Origin: Gemmatimonadota bacterium
Lineage (GTDB): Bacteria > Gemmatimonadota > Gemmatimonadetes > Gemmatimonadales > GWC2-71-9
Direction of reading: 5' to 3'
DNA: 32,202 nt
Assembly: GCA_024641745.1 (NCBI GenBank)
Contig: JAHECL010000014.1
Coordinates: 1 to 32,202 of the forward strand
Shown: positions 15,111 through 32,080 of the stretch, piece by piece
Numbering within the stretch: the first letter of the stretch is position 1
Layout of the letters: the number at the start of each line of letters is the position of its first letter
Notes under the pieces: generated by a model
The model's database searches: none
What the model was told of the DNA's origin: nothing
The model's input: the letters and a program-made list of their open reading frames with translations, nothing else
Translations under genes and position numbers: made by a program

Positions 15111-15194
15111 CTGGCAGGGCGTCGCACGGCGCACACAGATCACTTATTTCGGAGGGCGGACCGGCGGGATGTTTCCCGCTTCCCCGCTGACCAG

Positions 15195-15347
15195 ATGCCA
15201 CGCGAAAAGATCATTCTCGAGTGCACCGACTGCAAGAACCGGAACTACTTCACCGACAAGAACCGGCGGAAGCATCCGGAGCGCGTCGAGTGGAAGAAGT
15301 ACTGTCCGCGGTGCGACAAGCACCAGCTCCACAAGGAGTCGAAGTAG
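15195..15347 (+). CDS. rpmG: 50S ribosomal protein L33 (zinc-binding form)
   Basis: This is a 50-residue large-subunit protein. C10/C13 (ECTDC) and C37/C40 (YCPRC) form the zinc ribbon of the C+ type of L33; organisms with a zinc-free paralogue use it when zinc is scarce. The block [23 protein letters not shown] is otherwise typical. The ATG at 15195 gives the usual [10 protein letters not shown]; an earlier in-frame ATG at 15069 lies inside tRNA-Thr and is excluded. The ribosome site is weak. It sits between the last tRNA and secE (2 bp gap), as in many bacteria where rpmG-secE-nusG are co-transcribed. Confidence 0.95.
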   Translation: MPREKIILECTDCKNRNYFTDKNRRKHPERVEWKKYCPRCDKHQLHKESK

Positions 15348-15349
15348 GC

Positions 15350-15604
15350 ATGGACCACTCCCAGCAGGGCGGGCGCGCGGTCGTGGCCGGCGGGGGAGTC
15401 GGCGGCTGGTTCCAGCGCGCGGGGCACTTCCTGACGGCGGTCAACGCCGAAATGAAGAAGGTCTCCTGGCCGACCCGGGACGAGCTGAAGCGCGCCACGT
15501 ACATGATCCTGATCATGTCGGTGGCGCTCGGCCTCCTGATCGGCTGGATGGACCTGCTGCTGCAGCTCATCCTGGTGGACGGCATCGCCCGCCTGGCGCA
15601 GTGA
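15350..15604 (+). CDS. secE: Preprotein translocase subunit SecE
   Basis: This is the small essential subunit of the SecYEG channel. The 84 residues contain the amphipathic surface helix and hallmark EMKKVSWPTRDELKRAT (34-50), then a single membrane helix (about 51-75). It is the short one-helix form found in most bacteria, not the three-helix E. coli form. The start is the ATG at 15350, with AAGGAG overlapping the end of rpmG. The N-terminal 20 residues are Gly-rich and probably disordered. Its stop touches the nusG start region, as expected for the conserved secE-nusG pair. Confidence 0.94.
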   Translation: MDHSQQGGRAVVAGGGVGGWFQRAGHFLTAVNAEMKKVSWPTRDELKRATYMILIMSVALGLLIGWMDLLLQLILVDGIARLAQ

Positions 15605-15609
15605 TCGCG

Positions 15610-16152
15610 ATGGACTACCGCTGGTACGCCATCCAGACCACCGCCGGGCACGAGAACAAGGTGCGCGGCCTCCTGCAGCGCCGGATCGAGGAAGATCCCC
15701 GCCCGGCCGAGGAGCGCCTGGTGCGCCAGGCCCTGGTCCCGGTGCAGGAAGCGGTGGAGATCAAGGGCGGCAAGAAGGTCGTCGTCGAACGGAAGCTCTA
15801 CCCGGGCTACGTGCTCGTGGAGATGGGGTTGACCCAGGAAGCACTGCACGTGGTCAACAGCATCCAGGGCGTCATCAAGTTCGTCGGGACCGGCCGGCTG
15901 CCGCAGCCGCTGCGCCAGGAAGAGGTCAATCGCCTCCTGGGCGTCGCCGAGCAGGCCTCGGAGTCCGAGCCGAAGGAGGAGATCCCCTTCCTGCCGGGCC
16001 AGGTCGTCGAGATCACGGAAGGCCCCTTCTCCGACTTCAGCGGGACGGTCGAGGAAGTGCTGGCCGACAAGGGCAAGGTGAAGGTCTCGGTCAGCCTCTT
16101 CGGCCGGCCGACGTCCGTCGAACTGGACTACCTCCAGCTTCGCGGGCACTAG
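15610..16152 (+). CDS. nusG: Transcription termination/antitermination factor NusG
   Basis: This 180-residue elongation factor binds RNA polymerase and links it to Rho or the ribosome. The NGN domain starts with [20 protein letters not shown] and includes [14 protein letters not shown] and [15 protein letters not shown]. The C-terminal KOW domain reads [19 protein letters not shown] through [17 protein letters not shown]. The start is placed at the ATG at 15610; a GTG at 15601 overlapping the secE stop would add three residues and neither has a strong ribosome site. No large insert is present. Its position between secE and rplK is the universal bacterial arrangement. Confidence 0.96.
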   Translation: MDYRWYAIQTTAGHENKVRGLLQRRIEEDPRPAEERLVRQALVPVQEAVEIKGGKKVVVERKLYPGYVLVEMGLTQEALHVVNSIQGVIKFVGTGRLPQPLRQEEVNRLLGVAEQASESEPKEEIPFLPGQVVEITEGPFSDFSGTVEEVLADKGKVKVSVSLFGRPTSVELDYLQLRGH

Positions 16153-16169
16153 GACGGCAGGTGCCGTCC
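16152..16169 (+). terminator. Hairpin right after nusG, in the rplK leader
   Basis: GGACGGCA and TGCCGTCC form a perfect inverted repeat starting on the last base of the nusG stop. TTGCGT follows but there is no T-run. It may be an attenuator separating nusG from the rplK-rplA leader, or a structure used in ribosomal-protein feedback. In E. coli, L1 binds the leader of rplK-rplA; nothing here proves the same. Confidence 0.45.
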
Positions 16170-16259
16170 TTGCGTCCCCTCCGGGGGCCGCACCGCCACC
16201 GCGCGGAATACGCGGGAGCCAGGGGCGGCTGATCGCCCCGGCGCACCACGAGGAGTCGT

Positions 16260-16685
16260 ATGGCCAAGAAGATTCAGGCGCTCGTCAAGCTGCAGGTTCC
16301 AGCCGGCGCCGCGAACCCCGCCCCTCCCGTCGGGACGGCGCTGGGTCCGCACGGCGTCAACATCATGGAGTTCTGCAAGCAGTTCAACGCGCGGACCCAG
16401 AGCCAGAGCGGAATGGTGATCCCTGTCGTCGTGACGATCTACGGCGACCGGACGTTCACGTTCATCACCAAGACCCCGCCGGCCCCGAACCTCCTGCTCA
16501 AGGAGGCGGGGATCGAGAAGGGCAGCCCGCAACCCAACCGGACCAAGGTCGGCAAGGTCTCCTCGGCGCAGCTGAAGAAGATCGCCGAGATCAAGATGGC
16601 CGACCTCAACGCCGCGTCGGTGGAAAGTGCCATGCGGATGATCGCCGGCACCGCCCGCTCGATGGGGCTGGAGGTCATCGACTGA
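16260..16685 (+). CDS. rplK: 50S ribosomal protein L11
   Basis: This 141-residue protein of the GTPase-associated stalk base binds 23S rRNA with L10 and is needed for RelA activation. The N-terminal Pro-rich domain reads [20 protein letters not shown] and [15 protein letters not shown], and the RNA-binding C-terminal domain ends with [12 protein letters not shown]. It matches the family's usual length. The ATG at 16260 has a strong GAGGAG ribosome site. A 107-bp leader separates it from nusG, suggesting its own leader-based control. The stop overlaps the rplA start (ATGA). Confidence 0.97.
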   Translation: MAKKIQALVKLQVPAGAANPAPPVGTALGPHGVNIMEFCKQFNARTQSQSGMVIPVVVTIYGDRTFTFITKTPPAPNLLLKEAGIEKGSPQPNRTKVGKVSSAQLKKIAEIKMADLNAASVESAMRMIAGTARSMGLEVID

Positions 16686-17374
16686 TGGCCACCCACGGGA
16701 AGCGCTATCTCGCGGCGGCGGCCACCGTCGACCGCACCAGGACCTACAGCAGCACCGAGGCGTGTGCCGCCGTCAAGGCCGCCGCCAAGGCCAAGTTCAA
16801 CGAGACGGTGGACGTGGCGGTCCGGCTCGGCGTGGATCCGCGGCATGCGGACCAGGTCGTCCGCGGCACCGTCGTGCTGCCGCACGGCACCGGCAAGTCG
16901 GTGAAGGTGCTCGTCATCACGCAGGGCGAGAAGGTCCAGGAGGCCGAGGCGGCCGGGGCCGATTTCGTCGGCGTCGAGTACCTCCAGAAGCTGAAGGACG
17001 GCTGGCTCGACTGCGACGTGATCGTCGCCACCCCCGACGTGATGGGCCAGCTCGGCCAGCTCGGCCGGGTGCTTGGTCCCCGCGGCCTGATGCCGAACCC
17101 GAAGGCCGGCACCGTCACGCTCGACGTGGCGAAGGCGGTCAAGGAGATCAAGGCCGGCAAGATCGAGTTCCGGGTCGACAAGACCGGCAACGTGCACGTG
17201 CCGATCGGCAAGGCCTCGTTCACCGAGGCGCAGCTCGAGGAGAACCTGCAGGCGTTCATGGACACCATCCTGCGGGCCAAGCCGTCCGCGGCCAAGGGTG
17301 TCTATATCCGGTCGGCGACGGTGTCCAGCACCATGGGCCCGGGCGTGCGGCTCGAGACGGCGGGGTACAAATGA
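16685..17374 (+). CDS. rplA: 50S ribosomal protein L1
   Basis: This 229-residue protein forms the L1 stalk that guides deacylated tRNA out of the E site; in E. coli it also represses the L11 operon by binding its mRNA. Typical blocks are [78 protein letters not shown] and the C-terminal GPGVRLE. The start overlaps the rplK stop by 4 bp and the stop overlaps the rplJ start by 4 bp, so rplK-rplA-rplJ are translationally linked. The length is standard. Confidence 0.97.
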   Translation: MATHGKRYLAAAATVDRTRTYSSTEACAAVKAAAKAKFNETVDVAVRLGVDPRHADQVVRGTVVLPHGTGKSVKVLVITQGEKVQEAEAAGADFVGVEYLQKLKDGWLDCDVIVATPDVMGQLGQLGRVLGPRGLMPNPKAGTVTLDVAKAVKEIKAGKIEFRVDKTGNVHVPIGKASFTEAQLEENLQAFMDTILRAKPSAAKGVYIRSATVSSTMGPGVRLETAGYK

Positions 17375-17865
17375 GCAAGACCGAACGACAGGCCGAGGTC
17401 GAGACGCTGACCGAGCAGTTGAAGGCGTCTCCCAACGTCTATGTGACTGATTTCAGCGGATTGAACGTGCTGCGCATGACGGAGTTCCGCCGTCGCCTCC
17501 GGGCGGCCGGCGCCAACTACGTCGTGGTGAAGAACACGCTGGCGCAGCGGGCCCTCGCGGCCAACCAGATCGAGGGGCTCGACGAGCACTTCAACGGCCC
17601 GACCGGGCTCGTGCTGTCGCACGACTCGCTGTCGGCCGCCAAGGTGCTGACCGAGTTTGCGAAGGAGTTCGACAACAAGCCCACGGTCAAGATGGGTCGG
17701 GTCGACGGCGAGAACGTCAGCCCTGCCCACGTCAAGCGGCTCGGGGAGATCCCGCCGCGCGAAGTCCTGCTGGCCCAGATGGCCGGCGCAATGAACAGCG
17801 TCCTCTACACCATGGTCGGCGCCCTCGAGGCTCTGCGCGAGCAGCGCAGCGCCGCGACATCCTAA
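17371..17865 (+). CDS. rplJ: 50S ribosomal protein L10
   Basis: This 164-residue stalk protein anchors L7/L12 dimers to 23S rRNA. The N-terminal RNA-binding domain has [20 protein letters not shown] and the block [13 protein letters not shown], and the C-terminal helix that binds L7/L12 ends EALREQRS. The ATG at 17371 overlaps the rplA stop (ATGA); the frame upstream of it is antisense-like shadow of rplA. A 19-bp gap leads to rplL. In E. coli the L10-L7/L12 complex represses its own leader; here there is no leader between rplA and rplJ, so control must act elsewhere. Confidence 0.97.
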   Translation: MSKTERQAEVETLTEQLKASPNVYVTDFSGLNVLRMTEFRRRLRAAGANYVVVKNTLAQRALAANQIEGLDEHFNGPTGLVLSHDSLSAAKVLTEFAKEFDNKPTVKMGRVDGENVSPAHVKRLGEIPPREVLLAQMAGAMNSVLYTMVGALEALREQRSAATS

Positions 17866-17884
17866 CCCGACGGAGAGCATCCCG

Positions 17885-18256
17885 ATGAGCACCACGATGA
17901 GCAATGAGCAGATCCTCGACGCGATCGGCAACAAGACCGTGATCGAGCTGGCGGACCTGATCGAGAGCTTCAAGACGAAGTTCAACGTGACCGTGATGGC
18001 CGCCCCGGCGGCTGGCGCGGGCGCGGCGGCCCCGGCGGCCGAGGAACAGAGCGAGTACTCGATCATCCTCACGAGCGGCGGGGCCAAGAAGATCCAGGTC
18101 ATCAAGGCCGTGCGCGAAGTGACGAGCCTGGGCCTCAAGGAGGCCAAGGACCTGGTCGACGCCGGTGGCGTCATCAAGGAAGGCCTGCCGAAGGCCGAGG
18201 CCGAGGAATTGAAGAAGAAGCTCGAGGAGCAGGGCGCCACCGTCGAAATGAAGTAG
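17885..18256 (+). CDS. rplL: 50S ribosomal protein L7/L12
   Basis: This 123-residue protein is the multi-copy stalk protein that recruits and activates translation GTPases. The N-terminal dimerisation domain is at 6-37, the flexible Ala/Gly/Pro hinge at 39-54, and the C-terminal factor-binding domain has the hallmark [20 protein letters not shown] through LVDAGG. The ATG at 17885 has GGAG about 11 bases upstream. An [10 protein letters not shown] start means the second Met (residue 5) is an alternative. It is followed by a 177-bp structured gap before rpoB. Confidence 0.97.
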   Translation: MSTTMSNEQILDAIGNKTVIELADLIESFKTKFNVTVMAAPAAGAGAAAPAAEEQSEYSIILTSGGAKKIQVIKAVREVTSLGLKEAKDLVDAGGVIKEGLPKAEAEELKKKLEEQGATVEMK

Positions 18257-18266
18257 GGGGCGCGTC

Positions 18267-18290
18267 GCCCGCCGGGATGACCCGGCGGGC
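18267..18290 (+). terminator. 10-bp perfect hairpin after rplL (attenuator or processing site)
   Basis: GCCCGCCGGG (18267-18276) and CCCGGCGGGC (18281-18290) are perfect complements around an ATGA tetraloop, 10 bases after the rplL stop. There is no T-run. E. coli has a partial attenuator and an RNase III site in the same gap, which reduces rpoBC expression relative to ribosomal proteins; the same role is inferred here. Confidence 0.65.
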
Positions 18291-18362
18291 GCCTGCGTCC
18301 ACCCTGTTTCAGCGAGACGGCATGACGAACCTGCGTTGTTCCTGAATTCCAGTGACGTCCGA

Positions 18363-18408
18363 GCCCCGCGGGGCCGCCGCCATCCGGCGGTGGTCCCCAG
18401 TCCGGGGC
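18363..18408 (+). promoter_or_regulatory. Structured rpoB leader with a second hairpin and alternative pairing
   Basis: GGGG plus CCGCCGCC (18370-18381) pairs with GGCGGTGG plus CCCC (18386-18398) around an ATCC loop, with one bulged T at 18394 and one G-T pair. GCCCCG at 18363-18368 can instead pair with CGGGGC at 18403-18408, enclosing the first stem, or with GGGGC at 18370-18374. The whole lies 26-70 bases before the rpoB start. A leader-based expression control is possible. Confidence 0.45.
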
Positions 18409-18433
18409 CCTTTGTGTTGCATGAGAGTGAGCC

Positions 18434-22909
<4,476 letters not shown>

Positions 22910-22923
22910 CACCATGGATTCCA

Positions 22924-22950
22924 CCGGCGCGGCCGCCACGGCCGCGCCGG
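22924..22950 (+). terminator. 11-bp perfect hairpin between rpoB and rpoC
   Basis: CCGGCGCGGCC (22924-22934) and GGCCGCGCCGG (22940-22950) pair completely around GCCAC. It is not followed by T residues and rpoC must be read through it, so an RNA-stability, processing or pausing role is more likely than termination. Confidence 0.55.
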
Positions 22951-22969
22951 ATACAAGAATGAGGCAGCA

Positions 22970-27550
<4,581 letters not shown>

Positions 27551-27576
27551 CGGTTGCGTGTCGGATGGCAGGCCGC

Positions 27577-27603
27577 GGCGCCCGGGGAACGTTCCCGGGC
27601 GCC
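27577..27603 (+). terminator. Likely terminator of the rpoBC operon
   Basis: GGCGCCCGGG(G)AA and TTCCCGGGCGCC form a 12-bp stem with one bulged G, 26 bases after the rpoC stop. Only GTTCGGT follows, so the T-run is absent, as is common in GC-rich genomes. The position at the end of the conserved operon supports termination. Confidence 0.7.
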
Positions 27604-27641
27604 GTTCGGTATCAGGCCGGGTTGCCATGACGTGGCACTGG

Positions 27642-27660
27642 TTCGCGAGCCTCTCGCGAA
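27642..27660 (+). promoter_or_regulatory. 19-bp perfect palindrome overlapping the ribosome site of the metalloprotease gene
   Basis: TTCGCGAG-CCT-CTCGCGAA reads as a perfect 8-bp inverted repeat, ending 10 bases before the ATG. Its last two As are the first bases of the AAGGAG ribosome site (27659-27664). It could be a repressor operator or an RNA hairpin limiting ribosome access. Confidence 0.5.
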
Positions 27661-27670
27661 GGAGTCCAGC

Positions 27671-28876
27671 ATGCGGTGGACGTACCTGATGGTCGCGGCC
27701 CTGACAATCACGACGGCGGCGTGTTCGAGCGACGGCTATGGTCCTGCGCCGACGCCGGTCCCCACCAGCGTCACCCAGTCGGGCAACGACCAGACGGCGA
27801 TGATCGGCACCTTGCTGCCGACCGCGATCGGCGTGACCGTCCTCGACCAGCGCGGGTCCCCGATGGCCGGGGTGGCCGTCGACTTCGCCGTGAGCGCAGA
27901 CGGAGGCGTCCTGACGTCAGCCGCCGATTCCACCAACGCGCAGGGGCGCGCGACCGCCACGTGGGTCATCGGCAACACGCTGGGAAGCACCGACAATGCA
28001 GTCACGGTCACCGTGGCGGGCTATGCCGGGGCGACACCGGTCTTTCGTGCGAGCGGCACGCCGATCGTGAGCGCCTACAACATCGAACTGCGGCCCCTCT
28101 CCCCGATGACCCCGGCGCAGGCGGCGGCGTTCGCATCGGCGGCGGCGCGCTGGAGCGGCATCATCGTCGGGGACCTGCCCTCCGACCGGGTGGTCGCCGC
28201 GCCGGGGGACTGCTTCGACAATTCCCCCGCGCAGGACGAGGTGATCGACGATGTCGTGATCTTCGCGACGGTCGACTCCCTCGACGGCCCCGGCGGCATC
28301 CTGGGCGGCGCCTCGCCCTGCTGGATCCGTGACGTCGGCTCCCTCACGCTGGTGGGCGGCATGGTGTTCGACAGCGCCGATCTCGGCATGCTCGAGTCCC
28401 TTGGCATCCTGGAAGCGGTCATCCTCCACGAGATGGGGCATGTGCTGGGGATCGGGACGCTCTGGGACTACATGACGCCCTCGCTCCTGGTGAACGGCGG
28501 GACGGCGGACCCCTATTTCAACGGCGTGAACGGGGTGTTCCGGTTCGGCCTGGCCGGCGGCGGTTCCTATCCAGGCACGCCCGTGCCGGTCGAGAACCAG
28601 GGCGGGCCCGGAACCGCCGACGGGCACTGGCGCGAGACGATCATGGGCCGGGAGCTGATGACGGGGTACGTCAGCCTGACAGCCAACCCGCTGAGCACCA
28701 TCACCGTCGGGTCGCTGGCCGACATGAGGTACACGGTGAGCTACGCGAATGCCGATCCGTACGTCGTGTCGCCGGTCAACCTGCGGATGGTCCCGGAGAT
28801 CGAGGGCATCTGGATCCGGGAATTGGCGCCTTCGGTCACGGTACGGCGGGTCAGCGAGGGGGGCATCGGCAGGTAG
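27671..28876 (+). CDS. Leishmanolysin-like (M8) zinc metalloprotease lipoprotein with Ig-like domain
   Basis: This is an exported 401-residue protein. The signal peptide ends in a lipobox-like TTAAC with lipidation Cys18. Residues 35-130 look like a bacterial Ig-like (Big) domain (GTLLPTAIGVTVLDQRGSPM, GVAVDFAVSADGG, GRATATWVIG). The catalytic part has the zinc motif HEMGH (253-257) with VLGIG, the third zinc ligand H319 in DGHWRE and the Met-turn at M330 in ELMTGY. The gap of 61 residues between H257 and H319 is typical of leishmanolysins. A second Cys pair (C181, C217) may form a disulfide. The ATG at 27671 has AAGGAG. It is a stand-alone gene between rpoC and a convergent receptor gene. 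Substrate unknown; likely cell-surface or periplasmic proteolysis. Confidence 0.88.
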   Translation: MRWTYLMVAALTITTAACSSDGYGPAPTPVPTSVTQSGNDQTAMIGTLLPTAIGVTVLDQRGSPMAGVAVDFAVSADGGVLTSAADSTNAQGRATATWVIGNTLGSTDNAVTVTVAGYAGATPVFRASGTPIVSAYNIELRPLSPMTPAQAAAFASAAARWSGIIVGDLPSDRVVAAPGDCFDNSPAQDEVIDDVVIFATVDSLDGPGGILGGASPCWIRDVGSLTLVGGMVFDSADLGMLESLGILEAVILHEMGHVLGIGTLWDYMTPSLLVNGGTADPYFNGVNGVFRFGLAGGGSYPGTPVPVENQGGPGTADGHWRETIMGRELMTGYVSLTANPLSTITVGSLADMRYTVSYANADPYVVSPVNLRMVPEIEGIWIRELAPSVTVRRVSEGGIGR

Positions 28877-28909
28877 CGCGCCGTGCTCGCTCGCCCCCTG
28901 ATTGAGGCC

Positions 28910-31339
28910 TCACGAACCGCCCGGCCAGGGGGAAATGCTGAGGCCCAGGGTAAGCCAGGTTCCCGAGGCCGCCTCGTAGAACGCGCCGTTGCTGGCGTTG
29001 GCGATCACGTTGCCGGTGTACCGCAGACCGAACAGGTTCTCGATGCTTCCGAAGAGCCTGGTCCTCCCCAGCCGATAGCTGGCATTCACCTGGGCCACGG
29101 TCCGGGCCGGGACCGCGCGAAACGGCACCGCGATCACCGGCGCGGCCGGGGCAGGCCGAACGTACACCACTCCCTCGTCCTGGTTTCCCGTCTCCACATA
29201 CATCTGGGTCTGCCAATCCAGGCGCAGCCCCACCGTCAGATTGCGCTCGGGCCGCGTGACGATGTCTGCCGTCACGCGGTGCACCGGGATGGTGGGGAGT
29301 CGATTCCCGTCGTAGACCACGGTTTGCGGGTTGCCGGACGAATCCAGCACGGCGGTGGAGTAGTGCTCCAGCCGGAAATCGGAGTAGGTGTAGGTCGCTC
29401 CAAGATCGAGCCACGGGCGGGCCATCCAGGTGGCGGCCAGTTCCACGCCGAAGTTGTGGGAGGCGCTTGCATTCTCCGGTACGCTGATGCCTCCCACGGT
29501 GACGGGGACGAATTCACCGGTGATGTCGGCGTAGAACACGGCGGCCTCATACTGCAGGCGCGGGCCGAGCGCGCCCTTGGCGCCGATCTCGTAATTCCAG
29601 AGCGACTTCGGCTCGAGCGTCGAGTTCACCGGTCGCCCGGCCGATTGGGGCCACAACTCGCCGATGGCCGGTACCTCGAAGCCTCGCGCGACCGAAAGGT
29701 AGAGCAGGCTCGCTGAGGCTGCGTGCCAGGCGGCCGTCAGCTTCGGCGAGTGCTGCTCGTATTCCACCCGCTGGTGTGGGATGAGGTCTGGGAATTCGCT
29801 GGTGTAGTCGTACGAAACATCGTCGTACCTCCAGCCGAGAGTCAGGGCGAGGTCGGCCGAGGCCCGCCATTCGCCCTGCACATACACCCCGAGTCCGGGG
29901 ACGCTCAGGTAGCCGTCGTCCCACTGCGCGCCGTGGTCGCCCCCACCGGGGTTGAGCCATCGCTGGTCGGTGCCGGAAACGACGTCGTAATCGAATCCGA
30001 GGGCGACATCGAGCGTGGCGCCCGCCAGGCGGGCCGCCCGCAGTCGCGCGCCGATCTGGGTCCGGTGGAGGTTGAGGTCGACCACCTGACCGGGGATCGG
30101 GAAGTCCAGGGTCCGGCCCCCATAATACAGGTATGCCGACGCCTCGACGGCGCCGGAGGCGTCAAGGCCCTGGAGGAGCCGCGTGCCCACGCGGTACCGC
30201 GTATCGGCCCGCCCAAAATTGAAAGTGAGCGCCGCCGGTGCCGCCGAATCGGGGTTCGCGTCGAACTCGGATTGCGTCAGCGCGCCCGGGAGCCGGGTGT
30301 CGAGCGTCGAGCCGGTCGCTTCGAGCGCCAGCGTCGAGTGCGCGGCCAGTTGATAGTCGGCGCGAATCGTCCCCCGCGTGATCTGCCCATCGCTGTGATC
30401 GCGGTAGTTGTCTGCTCCGGTGTAGGAGGCCGCCACAAAGGCGCTGCCCATCTTGTTTCGCAACGCGCCCCCCCACTGGCCGGCGTACTTCTGGGAACCA
30501 TATGTCCCCGCCTGGGCCAGCACCGTCGCCCCCGGGCTGTCGAACCCGGTGCGCGATATCACATTGACCACCCCGTTGGAGGAACCGGCATAGAGCGCGG
30601 ACACGGGGCCCCGCACGACCTCGACCTGCCGGGCCGTGCTCAGGTCGATGAAATCGAGGCGCGCCGCACCGTCCGACTCCGACAGCGCGATACCGTCGAG
30701 CAGGATCGCCACGCCGCGCACCGCCTGCCTCGACCGGGCCGCCGATCCCCGAATGCCGATGTTGATGTCGTCCGTGCCATACCGGGAGCGCGCCTGCACG
30801 CCAGGCATCATGCGCAGCGCCTCGTCCAGGCCGACGGTGCGGTCAGCGCGAATGGCGAGCGTGTCCGCCACGGTGACCGCGGCGGCCACGCTGGTCAGCA
30901 CTCGCGGATCTCGGGTGGCAGTGGTCGTGATCGGACTGACCACGGTGACCGCGGTCGCCATGCGCACCTCGATCGTGCGGACCTCCCCCGGCGAAAGCTC
31001 GAGGGCCGTCGTGGACGGCTCGTAGCCGAGCATGCGCACCAGCAGGTCCGCCGGTCCCGCGGGGATGCCGGCCAGGCGAAACCGCCCGCCGGTGTCGGTG
31101 ACCGTGGCAAGGGTGGTGTTGCGGATTGATACCGTCGCCCCCCCGATCGGGGTGCCCGATCCGACCTCCGTGACGCGCCCCTGAACCACCGTTTCCTGCG
31201 CGGCGAGGGGGCCCGCAAGGTTGAGGACGGCGAGCGTGAGCGCGGCGGGCAGGTGCCGCCACAGCGTACACCGTGCTCCCGATCTCGCCTCGGCGAGGCT
31301 CAACCGACAACCACCGTATTGTGAGCGATGACGAGGCAC
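28910..31339 (-). CDS. TonB-dependent outer-membrane receptor with N-terminal carboxypeptidase-like domain
   Basis: This is an outer-membrane gated channel of up to 809 residues. A signal peptide (HLPAALTLAVLNLAGPLAAQ) leads into a carboxypeptidase-regulatory-like domain (about 52-125, VQGRVTEVGSGTPIGGATVS). The plug (about 135-265) has DEALRMMPGVQARSRYG, INIGIRGSAAR and VEVVRGPVSALYAGSSNGVVNVI, and a 22-strand-type barrel follows. It ends SISPWPGGS, lacking the usual C-terminal aromatic residue. Start is uncertain: GTG at 31339 overlaps the upstream gene by 40 bases and gives a long n-region, while TTG at 31303 overlaps that gene's stop as TTGA. It converges with the metalloprotease gene over a 33-bp gap. 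Substrate cannot be told from sequence. Confidence 0.93.
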   Translation of the reverse strand: MPRHRSQYGGCRLSLAEARSGARCTLWRHLPAALTLAVLNLAGPLAAQETVVQGRVTEVGSGTPIGGATVSIRNTTLATVTDTGGRFRLAGIPAGPADLLVRMLGYEPSTTALELSPGEVRTIEVRMATAVTVVSPITTTATRDPRVLTSVAAAVTVADTLAIRADRTVGLDEALRMMPGVQARSRYGTDDINIGIRGSAARSRQAVRGVAILLDGIALSESDGAARLDFIDLSTARQVEVVRGPVSALYAGSSNGVVNVISRTGFDSPGATVLAQAGTYGSQKYAGQWGGALRNKMGSAFVAASYTGADNYRDHSDGQITRGTIRADYQLAAHSTLALEATGSTLDTRLPGALTQSEFDANPDSAAPAALTFNFGRADTRYRVGTRLLQGLDASGAVEASAYLYYGGRTLDFPIPGQVVDLNLHRTQIGARLRAARLAGATLDVALGFDYDVVSGTDQRWLNPGGGDHGAQWDDGYLSVPGLGVYVQGEWRASADLALTLGWRYDDVSYDYTSEFPDLIPHQRVEYEQHSPKLTAAWHAASASLLYLSVARGFEVPAIGELWPQSAGRPVNSTLEPKSLWNYEIGAKGALGPRLQYEAAVFYADITGEFVPVTVGGISVPENASASHNFGVELAATWMARPWLDLGATYTYSDFRLEHYSTAVLDSSGNPQTVVYDGNRLPTIPVHRVTADIVTRPERNLTVGLRLDWQTQMYVETGNQDEGVVYVRPAPAAPVIAVPFRAVPARTVAQVNASYRLGRTRLFGSIENLFGLRYTGNVIANASNGAFYEAASGTWLTLGLSISPWPGGS

Positions 31340-31713
31340 CAGGTGCCCGCACGCCGCTCGAACACTTCGAGCAGCCGGGTGCGCAGCACACCGTCCGCAT
31401 CGGTGCGGATGCCGGGCGGGGTCCCGGTGGCACCCGAGAGACGAAGCGCGAGCTCGGCCACCGCGACATCCGCCCCGGGGAACACGATCCGTTCAACCTC
31501 GATCTCGAGCCGGCTGCCCTTGTAGATCCCGCTGAAGATCCGGTCGTGGACGCTGAGGAAGGCCTCCGCCCCGACCCAGCGCCGGCCCATGATGTTGGTG
31601 AATCCGAGGTCCGCCCCGGCATTGGCGGCGTAGGCGGTCGCATCGCCACGGTTCCAGCCGTCGGCCTGCGCTTGGACCAGGCCGCGAATGGCCTCCAGGC
31701 TCCCTGTGCTCAT
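31300..31713 (-). CDS. SnoaL-like / DUF4440-type protein (SgcJ/EcaC-like)
   Basis: This is a small soluble protein of 137 residues with the NTF2-like pattern: an N-terminal helix (AIRGLVQAQADGWNRGDATAY), the block ADLGFTNIMGRRWVGAEAFLS, then strands ending WCLVIAHNTVVV. Such proteins form alpha+beta barrels that act as enzymes or ligand-binding folds, and no specific reaction can be assigned. The ATG at 31713 has a strong GGAGGAG ribosome site. It is the first gene of a two-gene unit, its 3' end overlapping the start of the TonB-dependent receptor. It is cytoplasmic by the absence of any signal peptide. The family is likely, the function unknown. Confidence 0.82.
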   Translation of the reverse strand: MSTGSLEAIRGLVQAQADGWNRGDATAYAANAGADLGFTNIMGRRWVGAEAFLSVHDRIFSGIYKGSRLEIEVERIVFPGADVAVAELALRLSGATGTPPGIRTDADGVLRTRLLEVFERRAGTWCLVIAHNTVVVG

Positions 31714-32080
31714 GAACGTCTCCTCCCACAGTCTTGGCGCCGTTCCCGGCGCCGGTCGAGCCCGTTTCCCCTGAAGCTCCTGTATCGGATGTCAGCAGCA
31801 CCCCGCGCCGGACGAGTCGACGGGCTGGATGGTGACTTCGGCGGGCAATTGTTCCTGGTCGGGAAGTATCGGTGGGCGGCTCGGCATGACACCCTGGTGA
31901 CGCCCTCCACCGTGGCAGTGCCTCTGTCCACCCCGCCGCAATCAGTGGCGCACGGGTCCTGCTCCATCGGGTGGGCCGGCCGGTTGACGAGGCCACGGGC
32001 GCAAGCTATCATCGGCCTTGGTAGCACTCAAGTGCCATTGCTGCGCTCCCTGCCAGATCCATCCACTTCGGGAACCGTCC
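31714..32080. other. 367-bp divergent intergenic region
   Basis: No convincing gene is seen; short frames on both strands are Arg/Ser/Pro-rich shadows. It holds the leader of the SnoaL-like gene with an inverted repeat GGCGCCG/CGGCGCC (31736-31742 and 31747-31753) 23 bases before that ATG, and a plus-strand promoter near 31984-32012. The remainder shows nothing I can assign. Confidence 0.6.
31984..32012 (+). promoter_or_regulatory. Sigma70-type promoter (TTGACG-N17-TATCAT)
   Basis: TTGACG (31984-31989) and TATCAT (32007-32012) are separated by exactly 17 bp, 68 bp before the exported-protein start. The -10 hexamer and spacer length are identical to those of the tRNA-operon promoter at 14617-14645. 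Confidence 0.65.

Noticed and set aside
15111-15194. Possible tuf remnant between the last tRNA and rpmG
   Set aside because: Only 84 bp with no EF-Tu-like codons in any frame.
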